14,860 nucleotides of DNA from an uncultured Oscillospiraceae bacterium (GCA_958448395.1 CAUDDP010000053.1:1-14860); one strand, 5' to 3'; positions 6,563-13,400 are shown, numbered from the stretch's first letter. Notes: a model not told the origin generated them from the sequence alone. Numbers and translations: made by a program.

Positions 6563-7180
6563 TCACCTAATAAAATTCGTCCAAAGATGTTCCTCTTTTT
6601 CCGGCAATCCAAACTTTTCTTTGCCAAGCTGAATACTCTTCATCAGAAAAGTCATATTGCGGGCAAGCGTTCTCATGGTCTGCAAGCCCTCCGCATCTTG
6701 CTGTGCCTCACCGGGCATTCCTCCATGAATGCTGTTCCAGTACTGACCGGATGCAACTGGCATTCCAGCAATTGTAAAATATTTATTCAATTCATCAAAC
6801 GTGGAGGATAATCCGCCGCGTCTTGCAGCAACGACACTTGCTCCGACTTTCATTGTCTTATCAAAGTGTGTACTGTAAAACAAACGGTCAAGAAATGCAA
6901 TCAGCGTTGCGTTGGCAGATGCATAGTAAACCGGACTCGCAATTACCAGACCATCACACGCTTCAAATTTTGGTGCAATCTCGTTGACCATATCATCAAA
7001 TACACATTTTCCTTTTTCAGCACATGAACCACAGGCAATACAGCCTCTGATATTTTTGTTTCCGACCTGAATCATTTCAGTGTCCACGCCATTCTCTGAG
7101 AAGATATTCTCCATTTCATGAAGGGCAATGTAAGTATTCCCCTTTGCACGTGGACTTCCATTCATCATCAATACTTTCAT
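6563..7180 (-). CDS. Iron-sulfur-flavoprotein-like NAD(P)H reductase (second paralogue)
   Basis: This 205-residue protein belongs to the same flavodoxin-fold FMN reductase group as its neighbour. It has the N-terminal phosphate loop MKVLMMNGSPRAKGNT (1-16), the cysteine motif C47-x2-C50-x2-C53-x5-C59 followed by VFDDMV, and the flavin-contact strand LVIASPVYYASANATL (78-93). It is longer at the C-terminus, with a helical tail ending in EEHLWTNFIR. The four cysteines suggest a 4Fe-4S cluster. The start at 7180 follows GGAG (7190-7193) with a 9-nt gap. A good promoter lies upstream, and the paralogue downstream may be read through from it. Substrate and physiological role (electron transfer, quinone or oxidative-stress reduction) cannot be decided from the sequence. 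Confidence 0.9.
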   Translation of the reverse strand: MKVLMMNGSPRAKGNTYIALHEMENIFSENGVDTEMIQVGNKNIRGCIACGSCAEKGKCVFDDMVNEIAPKFEACDGLVIASPVYYASANATLIAFLDRLFYSTHFDKTMKVGASVVAARRGGLSSTFDELNKYFTIAGMPVASGQYWNSIHGGMPGEAQQDAEGLQTMRTLARNMTFLMKSIQLGKEKFGLPEKEEHLWTNFIR

Positions 7181-7199
7181 TCATCTCATCTCCGCTTTT

Positions 7200-7211
7200 A
7201 TGAAATTTCAT
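7200..7211. promoter_or_regulatory. 12-bp perfect palindrome at the flavoprotein transcription start
   Basis: ATGAAATTTCAT is a perfect palindrome just downstream of the -10 element of the flavoprotein promoter, around the predicted transcription start. It could be a small operator, but a 12-bp AT-rich palindrome may also arise by chance. Confidence 0.3.
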
Positions 7212-7220
7212 ATATAATAT

Positions 7221-7249
7221 ATTCTAGCACAAGCTGTCCGATTTTTCAA
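7221..7249 (-). promoter_or_regulatory. Promoter of the flavoprotein gene
   Basis: On the minus strand, TTGAAA (7244-7249), a 17-bp spacer and TGC-TAGAAT (extended -10; hexamer 7221-7226) make a strong sigma-A type promoter. The predicted start is near 7214, about 34 bases before the start codon. Confidence 0.8.
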
Positions 7250-7253
7250 CCTG

Positions 7254-7325
7254 TTATTTGATAAATTTGTATGTATATACAAAAACGTTGAACGGAATCA
7301 AAATTCCCTTTATTATTTCAATCAT
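7254..7325 (-). pseudogene. Remnant of the 5' end of a ZIP-family metal transporter gene
   Basis: A 23-codon frame starts at ATG 7325 and reads MIEIIKGILIPF, then NVFVYTYKFIK and a stop. The first 12 residues resemble the conserved start of bacterial ZIP metal transporters, where GILIPF is normally followed by LGT.LGAACVFFM; here the similarity stops abruptly. This suggests that nearly all of the gene was deleted and the stump fused to unrelated sequence that now carries the flavoprotein promoter. It lies 56 bases downstream of the broken HMA gene on the same strand. The match is short and made from memory, so the call is tentative. Confidence 0.45.
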
Positions 7326-7380
7326 AAGTTCTCACTTTCTCAGTAGTGTATCTCTTCTTGAAACTTCACAGAAAATAAAA

Positions 7381-7645
7381 TCACTTTTTCCTCAAAATCT
7401 TATCCCAAAGTCTCTTCTTCTTATAAACTGCATGATTTGTAGAAATCATTTGATATCCCGTTTTTGTAATCACAGCTCCCAAGTCAGCATCCGAAATATC
7501 TTTTTCTGCAAGGATAGTTGTTTCCCCTTTTGTATGAGAGGAACTGACTCTTTTACTTGAAAATTTTTTCTGATTTCATCATTGGTATGTGCTTCACACA
7601 TACCGCACATCATACCATAAAATGGTATACCGATTATTGTTTCAT
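7381..7645 (-). pseudogene. Frameshifted HMA-domain (heavy-metal-associated) gene
   Basis: Two minus-strand frames together encode a typical small HMA protein. One gives TIIGI...GMMCGMCEAHTNDEIRKNFQVK (to about 7550), with the CxxC metal loop. The other continues in register as KRVSSSHTKGETTILAEKDI, then SDADLGAVITKTGYQ, and ends KKRLWDKILRKK at a TGA (7381-7383). The switch falls in a run of four A around 7551-7554; one extra A would restore QVKRVSSSH. Near the 5' end, ATG 7645 reads MKQ then stop, and the downstream frame carries an odd PFY before GMMC, so a second lesion exists. The first break could be a homopolymer sequencing error; the second makes true decay more likely. An intact but different HMA gene lies at 5418-5639. 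Confidence 0.75.
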
Positions 7646-7651
7646 GGTATC

Positions 7652-7670
7652 ATTCAAATTGAATTTCAAT
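7652..7670. promoter_or_regulatory. Two overlapping 6-1-6 inverted repeats (candidate regulator box)
   Basis: ATTCAA-A-TTGAAT (7652-7664) and ATTGAA-T-TTCAAT (7658-7670) are each perfect 6-1-6 inverted repeats offset by 6 bp. Overlapping units with this offset resemble the layout of Fur-family boxes, though the bases differ from the Fur consensus. The box lies just upstream of the broken HMA gene, so it may be its old metal-responsive operator. Confidence 0.35.
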
Positions 7671-7796
7671 CAGAAAACGACAACTTCAAAAATAAAATGT
7701 TATAAAATGATTACCCTGCTATTGTTTTATTTTACCCTCAAAATGCGAAACAGCCACAGCGATTTTCCCTCACTGTGGTGGATATCGTTTTATGAT

Positions 7797-7828
7797 AAGC
7801 CGAAAACGCCTTGTTTCACGGCTTTTTT
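7797..7828 (+). terminator. Plus-strand terminator-like hairpin without an obvious gene
   Basis: AAGCCG (7797-7802) pairs with CGGCTT (7819-7824), with an inner AAAC/GTTT pairing and a run of six T ending at 7828. No plus-strand gene precedes it. A possible promoter, ACGACA (7677-7682), 18 bp and TATAAA (7701-7706), lies about 90 bases upstream, so it may end a short untranslated RNA. Confidence 0.5.
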
Positions 7829-7833
7829 ACAAT

Positions 7834-7870
7834 AAAAATGCACCTAACGATCATATCATTCGTTAGGTGC
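7834..7870 (-). terminator. Terminator of tRNA-Leu
   Basis: A perfect 11-bp stem (7840-7850 with 7860-7870, 9-nt loop) is followed on the minus strand by ATTTTTATTG. It begins 6 bases after the CCA end of the tRNA. Confidence 0.88.
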
Positions 7871-7875
7871 GATTA

Positions 7876-7962
7876 TGGTGCCGCTGACCGGACTTGAACC
7901 GGTACGGATGTTACTCCGAGGGATTTTAAGTCCCTTGTGTCTGCCTATTCCACCACAGCGGC
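7876..7962 (-). tRNA. tRNA-Leu (anticodon UAA), CCA encoded
   Basis: The 87-nt minus-strand sequence folds as a class II tRNA. The acceptor stem GCCGCTG (7962-7956) pairs with CAGCGGC (7886-7880), followed by discriminator A and an encoded CCA (7878-7876). The anticodon stem AGGGA/TCCCT encloses loop CTTAAAA, giving anticodon TAA, which reads UUA leucine codons. A long variable arm (CGGAGTAACATCCG) and a T arm with GGTTCAAGTCC are present, as expected for tRNA-Leu. It is a stand-alone gene with its own promoter and terminator. Confidence 0.97.
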
Positions 7963-7971
7963 ATTAATTTT

Positions 7972-8000
7972 ATTATACAACAAAAATAAAAATCTGTCAA
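7972..8000 (-). promoter_or_regulatory. Consensus sigma-A promoter of tRNA-Leu
   Basis: TTGACA (7995-8000) and TATAAT (7972-7977) on the minus strand are both perfect and lie 17 bp apart. The predicted start is a few bases before the mature tRNA 5' end. Confidence 0.93.
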
Positions 8001-8043
8001 GTGCTTTTTTTAAAAAATTACAGAATTTATCCGCTCTTCACAG

Positions 8044-8075
8044 AAAAAACGCTGCTATAGAAAATCTATAGCAGC
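8044..8075 (-). terminator. Terminator of the xylanase gene
   Basis: A perfect 11-bp stem (8051-8061 with 8065-8075, 3-nt loop) is followed on the minus strand by a run of six T (8049-8044). It lies about 30 bases after the xylanase stop codon. Confidence 0.92.
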
Positions 8076-8103
8076 AGTTTTCAAAAATAGTATACACTTA
8101 AAA

Positions 8104-11100
8104 TCAAGTGTTTTCCACATGTGGCAATGTTGCAACACTCGGATCTAATGTTACAAATCGAATTAAAATTTCTGCATCTGATTCACCGACTGTTCCATCT
8201 GCATTTACATCTGCATTCTGAAATGCCTGATTAGAAATTACAATGGATTTTGCAAGATATTTATTTAAAGTAATGCAATCTCGCAAGTCGACAACACCAT
8301 CCAGATTGGCATCCCCATATGCAACATTCTCAGTTCCAGTAGTAGTCCCCTCTATTGTAACAGTTGTTGTCACAGTTGTGGTTGTTGTTCCACTGCCAGA
8401 AGTTGTAGTCGTACCAGTTGTTGTATTGTCACCTGTCAATTTCAGAACACCATAACCAGATGTGCTGGTATAGCCAAGTCCTGTCAGATCATTCCAGTTG
8501 GCAATTCCGGTACGTTTCCCATCCCCTGTGCCATCATCATTGACCTGTACATCAAAACCAATCATCTGACCATTGCTAAATGGTGCAATACTAAATGGAA
8601 TTGCCATTTCTACCAAATAGCCATTTGCCGTCTTCGTTGTTGCAGATATAAAACGATCTGTGGAAAGTCCATCTGTAATCGTCTTCTCATTGTCATAGTT
8701 GACACGTGCCTGTAAGTCATCTGCTTCATAGGATTCTGTTTTATGATTATTTTCATCAAAGAAAACTTCTACTGTATCCTGCTCATACGCATTGGCACTG
8801 GACTTACTCAAAACCGGATCGGTCACTTCTGTCAATACATAGACATAGTTCTCATCCCAAAGCATTTTTGCCGTACCAGCTGCACCATTGCTGCCCATTG
8901 TATAGGTATCCACTGCAATAGCAGGGGCATCCGCCCAAATATCATCTATCGTACCATCAATCTTCGGCGTACCCTTAGTCGCCTCTGCATACTTCGGCCG
9001 TGCTTTCAGGGTGACAATCCCACAAGTTGGCTTCTGTTTGGTCATAATGCCATCTGTCAGCAACTGTGCTGCATATTCTGTATCATTCCATGTGTAAACA
9101 CGGTGGAACAAATAATCAATGAGAGAACCATCCTCTTGCTTTACCCAAACACTGCCGGAAGCCTCAGCAACAAGATCCAGATAAACCGTGCTGCCCAGCT
9201 TACCTGTAAGCGGAACAGAAATGTCGACATACTCTTTTTCATTATTATTTTCTATGGTTGCCAGCAGCTCGCCTTCCTGCTCCTCGGTGCTACCGTATAC
9301 AGCAATGCGATTGACAAATGCATCCACATGATAAACCCGTACTATCATGCCGTCTTTGTTCCAAGCAGCCTTAAAGGTCATATCACTTTCCCGTACCCCC
9401 TTTTCATCCAAACACTGCAAAGTCTGCGGTGTCTGGATTTCCAGTGCACGTTCCAAATCTTTTTCCGTACCATCATACTGATAAGCATTCATGGTCTGAA
9501 TCTTGTCTACTTCCGAATCGGTGTTTGCCACTGCATAAAATGCATCCTTTGCCTGATAGTCCTTGTCAAACAGCAGCGGATAGCCGCCAATCCAGCTGGT
9601 AGAATCCGTAATTCCCCAGATTACTACCGCACTCAGATTGACCCCACTGTCCTTCATTTCTTTATATAATTTAAAACAATCCTGATACCGCTGTGCCAAT
9701 TCCCGCTGATCGGCAACTGCATTGGACTTCTGAGAAACATCCAGCTCTGTTATCTGAATTTCCAGTCCCAAATCTGCATATGTCTGAATCGCCTTTTTAT
9801 ACTGTTCCATTGTTGGCGTACTCATCGAAATATGGGACTGCATGCCCATACCATCAATCAAATTCTTCTCTACCAATGGTGTCAAAATGTCGCTCACAAT
9901 ATAGTTCATCTTTGCTGTACTGTATTCATTATAATCATTGTAGAACAGTTTACAGCCTGTCGGTGCATATTTTCTGGCATATGTAAACGCCTTCATGATA
10001 TAAGACTGGTCACCATAAACTTGTACCCATGCAGACTGTCCATTCTTCACATGGTTGGATCCAGCTTCCCGTATCGTTCCGGCATCGGAAGCCGCTTCAT
10101 TGACAACATCCCATGCATAGAATTCTACATCTGGGTATTCTGCTGCAAGCGTTTCCATCACAATCTTGATATAATTTTCCAAACGCTGATCCATAACTTC
10201 TGGTGTCACCCATGCACCATCATCAGCATAGTTCTCTTTAAAGAACCAATCCGGTGTCTGACTGTGCCATACCAGAACATGCCCACGTACCGGAATCTTG
10301 TTTTCTGCTGCAAACTTCAGAAGCTTATCTGCTCCCTTCAGAGAAATCTGCGGATGCGTTTGATCGCCATTTTGATTCATATAAGCAATACTTGCTGCCT
10401 GATCCAGAATGCTCTCCGGCTTCAGTTCATTGCCAAGTGTCAGACTATTGTAATGCTTATTGATCAAGTCCTTTGCTGCCTGCTGTGCCAATTCGGATTC
10501 TGTGCTGGCACAGCCCAGTTTGAAATAATCGCTGTAAACATCTTTCAAAGAAGCAATATCGTTCTGAATGGCAGGATCCGGCAACCGTTTTCCCGTACAG
10601 TCATCTACATAAAAATCCATCAAATCCTGTTCTGCTGGTGTGGAAACATAACCTGTCTGAATATAAACAGAACAATTGACAGCACCCTCTGGAATTGTCA
10701 GCTCACTGCCAACATATGTCCACTCGCCCTTATTTGCAGTGACAGTTGCAATTGTGTAATAATTTTCTTTGCCATCCATGTCATACTGCAAGTTAATGGA
10801 GAATCTCTGCTGATCTGACCATTTTTCCTCATCGTACATAACATAACAGCCCAATGCATAATAACCGCCACTCTCCAGCATATCAGATTTGTTGATTGTC
10901 GCACCATTCCATAGCTGTGTTCTGCCACTGATATGTAGGCTGTAGTCTCCGCTGTGGCTCGCCTTGTTTGTCACTTCTGCTGTTGCAGAACCTCTTCCTG
11001 TCCAGCCCTGTGCTGTCCCATCATCGAAATCATGGTTGTATTCCGTTTGATACTGCACATCTACCCGTTCACCGTTGACTGTAATATCATCAATATAATA

Positions 11101-11604
11101 ACACTGATCCGTACCAGCCCCCGGCATTTCTACATACAAAATAATATTGGAAACATTCTCTGGAATAGAAAACGAACCGCTCAACTGTGTCCATTCGCCC
11201 TTTTTCACGCTGGCATTTTTAATATCCTTGTATTGATCCTTCCCACTGCTGTCTGTATAAAGCAGCTTCAATGCCATATTCTGATAGTCACTGCCATCTG
11301 CAAACATAGCATAAGCAGAAAAGCTATAAGTCTGTCCCGGTACAGCAATACCAGAAAGAGAACATCTCGGTGCCCCCCAGCTTGCTGTTCTGCCGGAAAC
11401 ATACAGCGAATTGCCGCCGCTATGTGCATAATCCGACGTAATCTCAATGGTCGAACCAACACCCTTCCATGCACCATAACCATCTTCAAATGTGCTGTTC
11501 ATCAGTTCTTCTGGTGCAGCAGCAGCCGGTATCGGCAGAGCAGTACTTGTCACGACCATGACAGCAGCTGCCAAACAAGCAAAAATCCTTCCGTTTTTTT
11601 TCAT
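8104..11604 (-). CDS. Secreted GH10 endo-1,4-beta-xylanase with CBM22, CBM9 and type I dockerin
   Basis: This 1166-residue modular enzyme cleaves internal beta-1,4-xylosidic bonds of xylan. In order: signal peptide (1 to about 30, ending LPIPAAAA); two CBM22-like xylan-binding modules (about 32-178 and 186-337); a GH10 catalytic domain (about 345-695) with RGHVLVWHSQTPDWFF (440-455), acid/base E503 in WDVVNEA and nucleophile E620 in ITELDV; a region with a possible degenerate CBM9-like half (about 735-835); a CBM9-like module (about 873-1056); a Thr-rich linker (1061-1090); and a type I dockerin with two calcium loops, D1098-A-N-L-D-G and D1132-V-N-A-D-G. The dockerin implies docking onto a scaffoldin, so the enzyme is probably cellulosomal. 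The start at 11604 follows AAGGAGGT (11618-11625); the frame is open further upstream, but the promoter places transcription start near 11665. It is monocistronic. Confidence 0.95.
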   Translation of the reverse strand: MKKNGRIFACLAAAVMVVTSTALPIPAAAAPEELMNSTFEDGYGAWKGVGSTIEITSDYAHSGGNSLYVSGRTASWGAPRCSLSGIAVPGQTYSFSAYAMFADGSDYQNMALKLLYTDSSGKDQYKDIKNASVKKGEWTQLSGSFSIPENVSNIILYVEMPGAGTDQCYYIDDITVNGERVDVQYQTEYNHDFDDGTAQGWTGRGSATAEVTNKASHSGDYSLHISGRTQLWNGATINKSDMLESGGYYALGCYVMYDEEKWSDQQRFSINLQYDMDGKENYYTIATVTANKGEWTYVGSELTIPEGAVNCSVYIQTGYVSTPAEQDLMDFYVDDCTGKRLPDPAIQNDIASLKDVYSDYFKLGCASTESELAQQAAKDLINKHYNSLTLGNELKPESILDQAASIAYMNQNGDQTHPQISLKGADKLLKFAAENKIPVRGHVLVWHSQTPDWFFKENYADDGAWVTPEVMDQRLENYIKIVMETLAAEYPDVEFYAWDVVNEAASDAGTIREAGSNHVKNGQSAWVQVYGDQSYIMKAFTYARKYAPTGCKLFYNDYNEYSTAKMNYIVSDILTPLVEKNLIDGMGMQSHISMSTPTMEQYKKAIQTYADLGLEIQITELDVSQKSNAVADQRELAQRYQDCFKLYKEMKDSGVNLSAVVIWGITDSTSWIGGYPLLFDKDYQAKDAFYAVANTDSEVDKIQTMNAYQYDGTEKDLERALEIQTPQTLQCLDEKGVRESDMTFKAAWNKDGMIVRVYHVDAFVNRIAVYGSTEEQEGELLATIENNNEKEYVDISVPLTGKLGSTVYLDLVAEASGSVWVKQEDGSLIDYLFHRVYTWNDTEYAAQLLTDGIMTKQKPTCGIVTLKARPKYAEATKGTPKIDGTIDDIWADAPAIAVDTYTMGSNGAAGTAKMLWDENYVYVLTEVTDPVLSKSSANAYEQDTVEVFFDENNHKTESYEADDLQARVNYDNEKTITDGLSTDRFISATTKTANGYLVEMAIPFSIAPFSNGQMIGFDVQVNDDGTGDGKRTGIANWNDLTGLGYTSTSGYGVLKLTGDNTTTGTTTTSGSGTTTTTVTTTVTIEGTTTGTENVAYGDANLDGVVDLRDCITLNKYLAKSIVISNQAFQNADVNADGTVGESDAEILIRFVTLDPSVATLPHVENT

Positions 11605-11671
11605 TATGTTTCTAATAACCTCCTTCAATTGATACAAAAAACAAGACAGAAAACAATTTCCCTTATTTTTT

Positions 11672-11700
11672 AGTATAACAAATGCACCTGAAAAAGTCAA
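11672..11700 (-). promoter_or_regulatory. Promoter of the xylanase gene
   Basis: On the minus strand, TTGACT (11695-11700), a 17-bp spacer and TATACT (11672-11677) form a strong sigma-A promoter. The leader is about 60 bases. No operator or catabolite-repression site was recognised next to it. Confidence 0.85.
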
Positions 11701-11761
11701 GGATATTTCAAAAAAATTGTGTTTTTGTACAATCACTTTTTGTCATTCTCGTTCCCTTTTT

Positions 11762-11791
11762 AAAAGAAGACCTGCCATCCCTGACAGGTCT
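11762..11791 (-). terminator. Terminator of the amidase gene
   Basis: AGACCTG (11768-11774) and CAGGTCT (11785-11791) form a perfect 7-bp stem with a 10-nt loop. On the minus strand it is followed by TTCTTTT. It lies 20 bases after the amidase stop. Confidence 0.75.
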
Positions 11792-11811
11792 GTATACTAT
11801 TTTATATTGTA

Positions 11812-12558
11812 TCAGTTTGCTTTCATCTGCTTTTTTGCAAGATACTGATTCAACCCGTCAAACAAGGTAAAGGCAACCTTTTGCTGATATTCCTCTGATT
11901 CCAGCAATGCCGCCTCCTCTGGGTTGGAGAGAAAACCACATTCTGCCATAATTGTCGGATTTTCACTGAAATAACAAAGGAAAAGTTCCTTCCCGCATTG
12001 TTTAATCTCCCGTTGATTCTCCGGCTGAAGCTGTGCAACAAATGCATCCTGCATCGTCTGTGCAAGAACACTGTTTTCCCGATTGGTATTCGCATAGAAC
12101 ATCTGTGCACCGCTATAGGCGGAATCTGTAAACTGATTTTGGTGAATCGAAAGACAGACTGCATTGTCATATTCATTAAACAGTGCTAATCGATTGTCCA
12201 TGTCAGAACTCTTTTGATTGGCAATCCCTTCAATCCCATCATCATGAATCGAACGATCGGTATCTCGAGTTACCACAACTGTATACCCCTCCATTTGCAG
12301 CATAGCACGCAGATGTAACAGAATTTGCAGGTTAATCCCCTTTTCCGATACCCCATTTACAGAGGAACAACCACCATCCATTCCGCCATGACCGGCATCC
12401 AACACAATAATCGGCGGTTCATAGGGTGGGCGGACTGCCAGTGTCTGTACAGCTTTTTCTGCTTTTTCTCCACCGAAATAAACGCCTGTTATGCCGCAGA
12501 CACAAACAAGCAGGATGATAACGGTACGTCGAATGACTTTTTTTGTCAGTTGTTTCAT
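11812..12558 (-). CDS. N-acetylmuramoyl-L-alanine amidase (Amidase_3, CwlD-like)
   Basis: This 248-residue protein has an N-terminal membrane segment or uncleaved signal (about 10-30) and then an Amidase_3 domain that cuts the bond between N-acetylmuramic acid and L-alanine in peptidoglycan. Zinc and catalytic residues are in place: H57 in DAGHGG, E72 in SEKGINL, H139 in LSIHQN and E206 in MAECGFLSNPEE. There are no SH3, LysM or other wall-binding repeats. This short, membrane-tethered form resembles CwlD, which makes muramic-lactam in spore cortex, but vegetative amidases can look the same, so no symbol is given. The start at 12558 follows GGAGG (12566-12570) with a 7-nt gap. It is transcribed away from the ECF-transporter operon and ends at its own terminator. 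Confidence 0.93.
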   Translation of the reverse strand: MKQLTKKVIRRTVIILLVCVCGITGVYFGGEKAEKAVQTLAVRPPYEPPIIVLDAGHGGMDGGCSSVNGVSEKGINLQILLHLRAMLQMEGYTVVVTRDTDRSIHDDGIEGIANQKSSDMDNRLALFNEYDNAVCLSIHQNQFTDSAYSGAQMFYANTNRENSVLAQTMQDAFVAQLQPENQREIKQCGKELFLCYFSENPTIMAECGFLSNPEEAALLESEEYQQKVAFTLFDGLNQYLAKKQMKAN

Positions 12559-12609
12559 GCCATCTCCTCCATTGTATTTGATATGTCATTTTATGAAACA
12601 CTTTTGCAT

Positions 12610-12615
12610 ATTATA
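12610..12615 (-). promoter_or_regulatory. Possible -10 element of the amidase gene
   Basis: TATAAT on the minus strand lies about 52 bases before the amidase start, but no good -35 is found at 16-18 bp. The promoter may need an activator or another sigma factor, or lie elsewhere. The rest of the gap to 12760 is AT-rich and contains only a CTGTAAT/ATTACAG inverted repeat. Confidence 0.35.
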
Positions 12616-12765
12616 CATCTGTAATTCCGTACCACATACAGATTACAGAAAAAGCACGAAACACCTCAGTAAACACGATTTCATAGCACATGAAAATGCA
12701 ATCATCATCATTCTTTCATTCACAGAAAAGATAGAAAAAGTTTTACTTTTATATGATTTTTCCTA

Positions 12766-12796
12766 TTGACATGGAGTATACTCTAAGTGTTATGAT
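12766..12796 (+). promoter_or_regulatory. MerR-type promoter with 19-bp spacer and internal dyad
   Basis: A perfect -35 TTGACA (12766-12771) and TATGAT (12791-12796) are separated by 19 bp, too long for normal sigma-A use. The spacer contains the palindrome GAGTATACTC (12775-12784). An over-long spacer holding a dyad is the hallmark of promoters untwisted and activated by MerR-family regulators. Transcription would start near 12803 and leave a 40-base leader, too short for a riboswitch. Confidence 0.8.
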
Positions 12797-12842
12797 AAGA
12801 GTACATAATTTCTATCTGATTACAGACAAGGAGACTGCTATT

Positions 12843-13400
12843 ATGCAAAAGAAAATGACAAGAACGAAAACACTCACCATGAAAACCGTACTCACAGGTT
12901 CTGCCATCCTCGCAGCCATTCTGCTGCCGCAACTGTTTCATGCTGCCGGTGTCCTTTCAGGCATCGGATCAGCAGCTGGTGCTGCATTTCTGCCGATGCA
13001 TATTCCAGTACTGCTGGCTGGCTTTCTTGGTGGTCCGCTGGTTGGTATCGCTGCCGGTGCACTCAGTCCGCTTATCAGCTTCTGGATTTCCGGTATGCCG
13101 GCTCTGCCTATGCTGCCATTTATGATGATAGAACTGAGTGTATACGGTCTGACTGCCGGATTGCTGACAAAAACAAAGATGCCATTGTTGATACAGTTGC
13201 TTCTAACACAAATTGCAGGGCGAGCTGCCAGAATCATAGCTGGACTAACTGCAATTTATCTGTTTGACAATCCAACACTGACAGTGGCTTCTGCCTGCTG
13301 GACATTTATCACTGCCGGTGCATTTGGCATTTTGCTACAGTGGGTAACAGTACCATTACTGACAAAATATTTGAAGGGAATCCAAGAACGCTATGTCTGA
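12843..13400 (+). CDS. ECF-transporter S component (substrate-binding membrane protein)
   Basis: This 185-residue protein is almost entirely membrane-embedded, with about six hydrophobic segments (roughly 15-35, 40-50, 52-74, 76-108, 113-140 and 146-175). The segment FLPMHIPVLLAGFLGGPLVG (49-68), followed by AAGALSPLISFWISGMPALP (70-89), is typical of energy-coupling-factor S components, which bind a vitamin or other small molecule and pair with a shared EcfA/EcfA'/EcfT module encoded elsewhere. The substrate cannot be assigned. The start at 12843 is chosen because AAGGAG (12828-12833) lies 9 nt upstream and the frame's earlier ATGs precede the predicted transcript start. Its end overlaps the DUF1893 start by 8 bases, making it the first gene of a coupled three-gene operon under the MerR-type promoter. 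Confidence 0.88.
   Translation: MQKKMTRTKTLTMKTVLTGSAILAAILLPQLFHAAGVLSGIGSAAGAAFLPMHIPVLLAGFLGGPLVGIAAGALSPLISFWISGMPALPMLPFMMIELSVYGLTAGLLTKTKMPLLIQLLLTQIAGRAARIIAGLTAIYLFDNPTLTVASACWTFITAGAFGILLQWVTVPLLTKYLKGIQERYV

Noticed and set aside
7258..7835. Plus-strand open frames 7258-7560 and 7557-7835 as small proteins
   Set aside because: No ribosome site or recognisable motif is present, and the opposite strand carries the HMA and ZIP remnants that explain much of the open frame.
8335..8430. Short tandem-like repeats in the DNA suggesting a CRISPR or microsatellite
   Set aside because: They encode the Thr-rich linker of the xylanase before its dockerin; the periodicity comes from repeated ACA/ACT threonine codons.
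8743..11673. Long plus-strand open frames (for example 8743-9669, 9832-10818, 10954-11673) opposite the xylanase gene
   Set aside because: They lie antisense to a clearly coding domain-rich gene, are rich in Cys, Ile and His as expected for shadow frames, lack ribosome sites and show no known motifs.
11605..11736. Longer xylanase start at 11736
   Set aside because: It precedes the promoter at 11672-11700 and would bury the signal peptide 44 residues inside the protein.
12797..12842. Riboswitch upstream of the ECF-transporter S component, as is common for vitamin transporters
   Set aside because: The leader from the predicted start is only about 40 bases and shows no conserved aptamer or terminator.
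12753..12842. Longer S-component start at 12753
   Set aside because: It overlaps the -35 and -10 elements of the promoter, so it could not be on the transcript; the AAGGAG site supports 12843.
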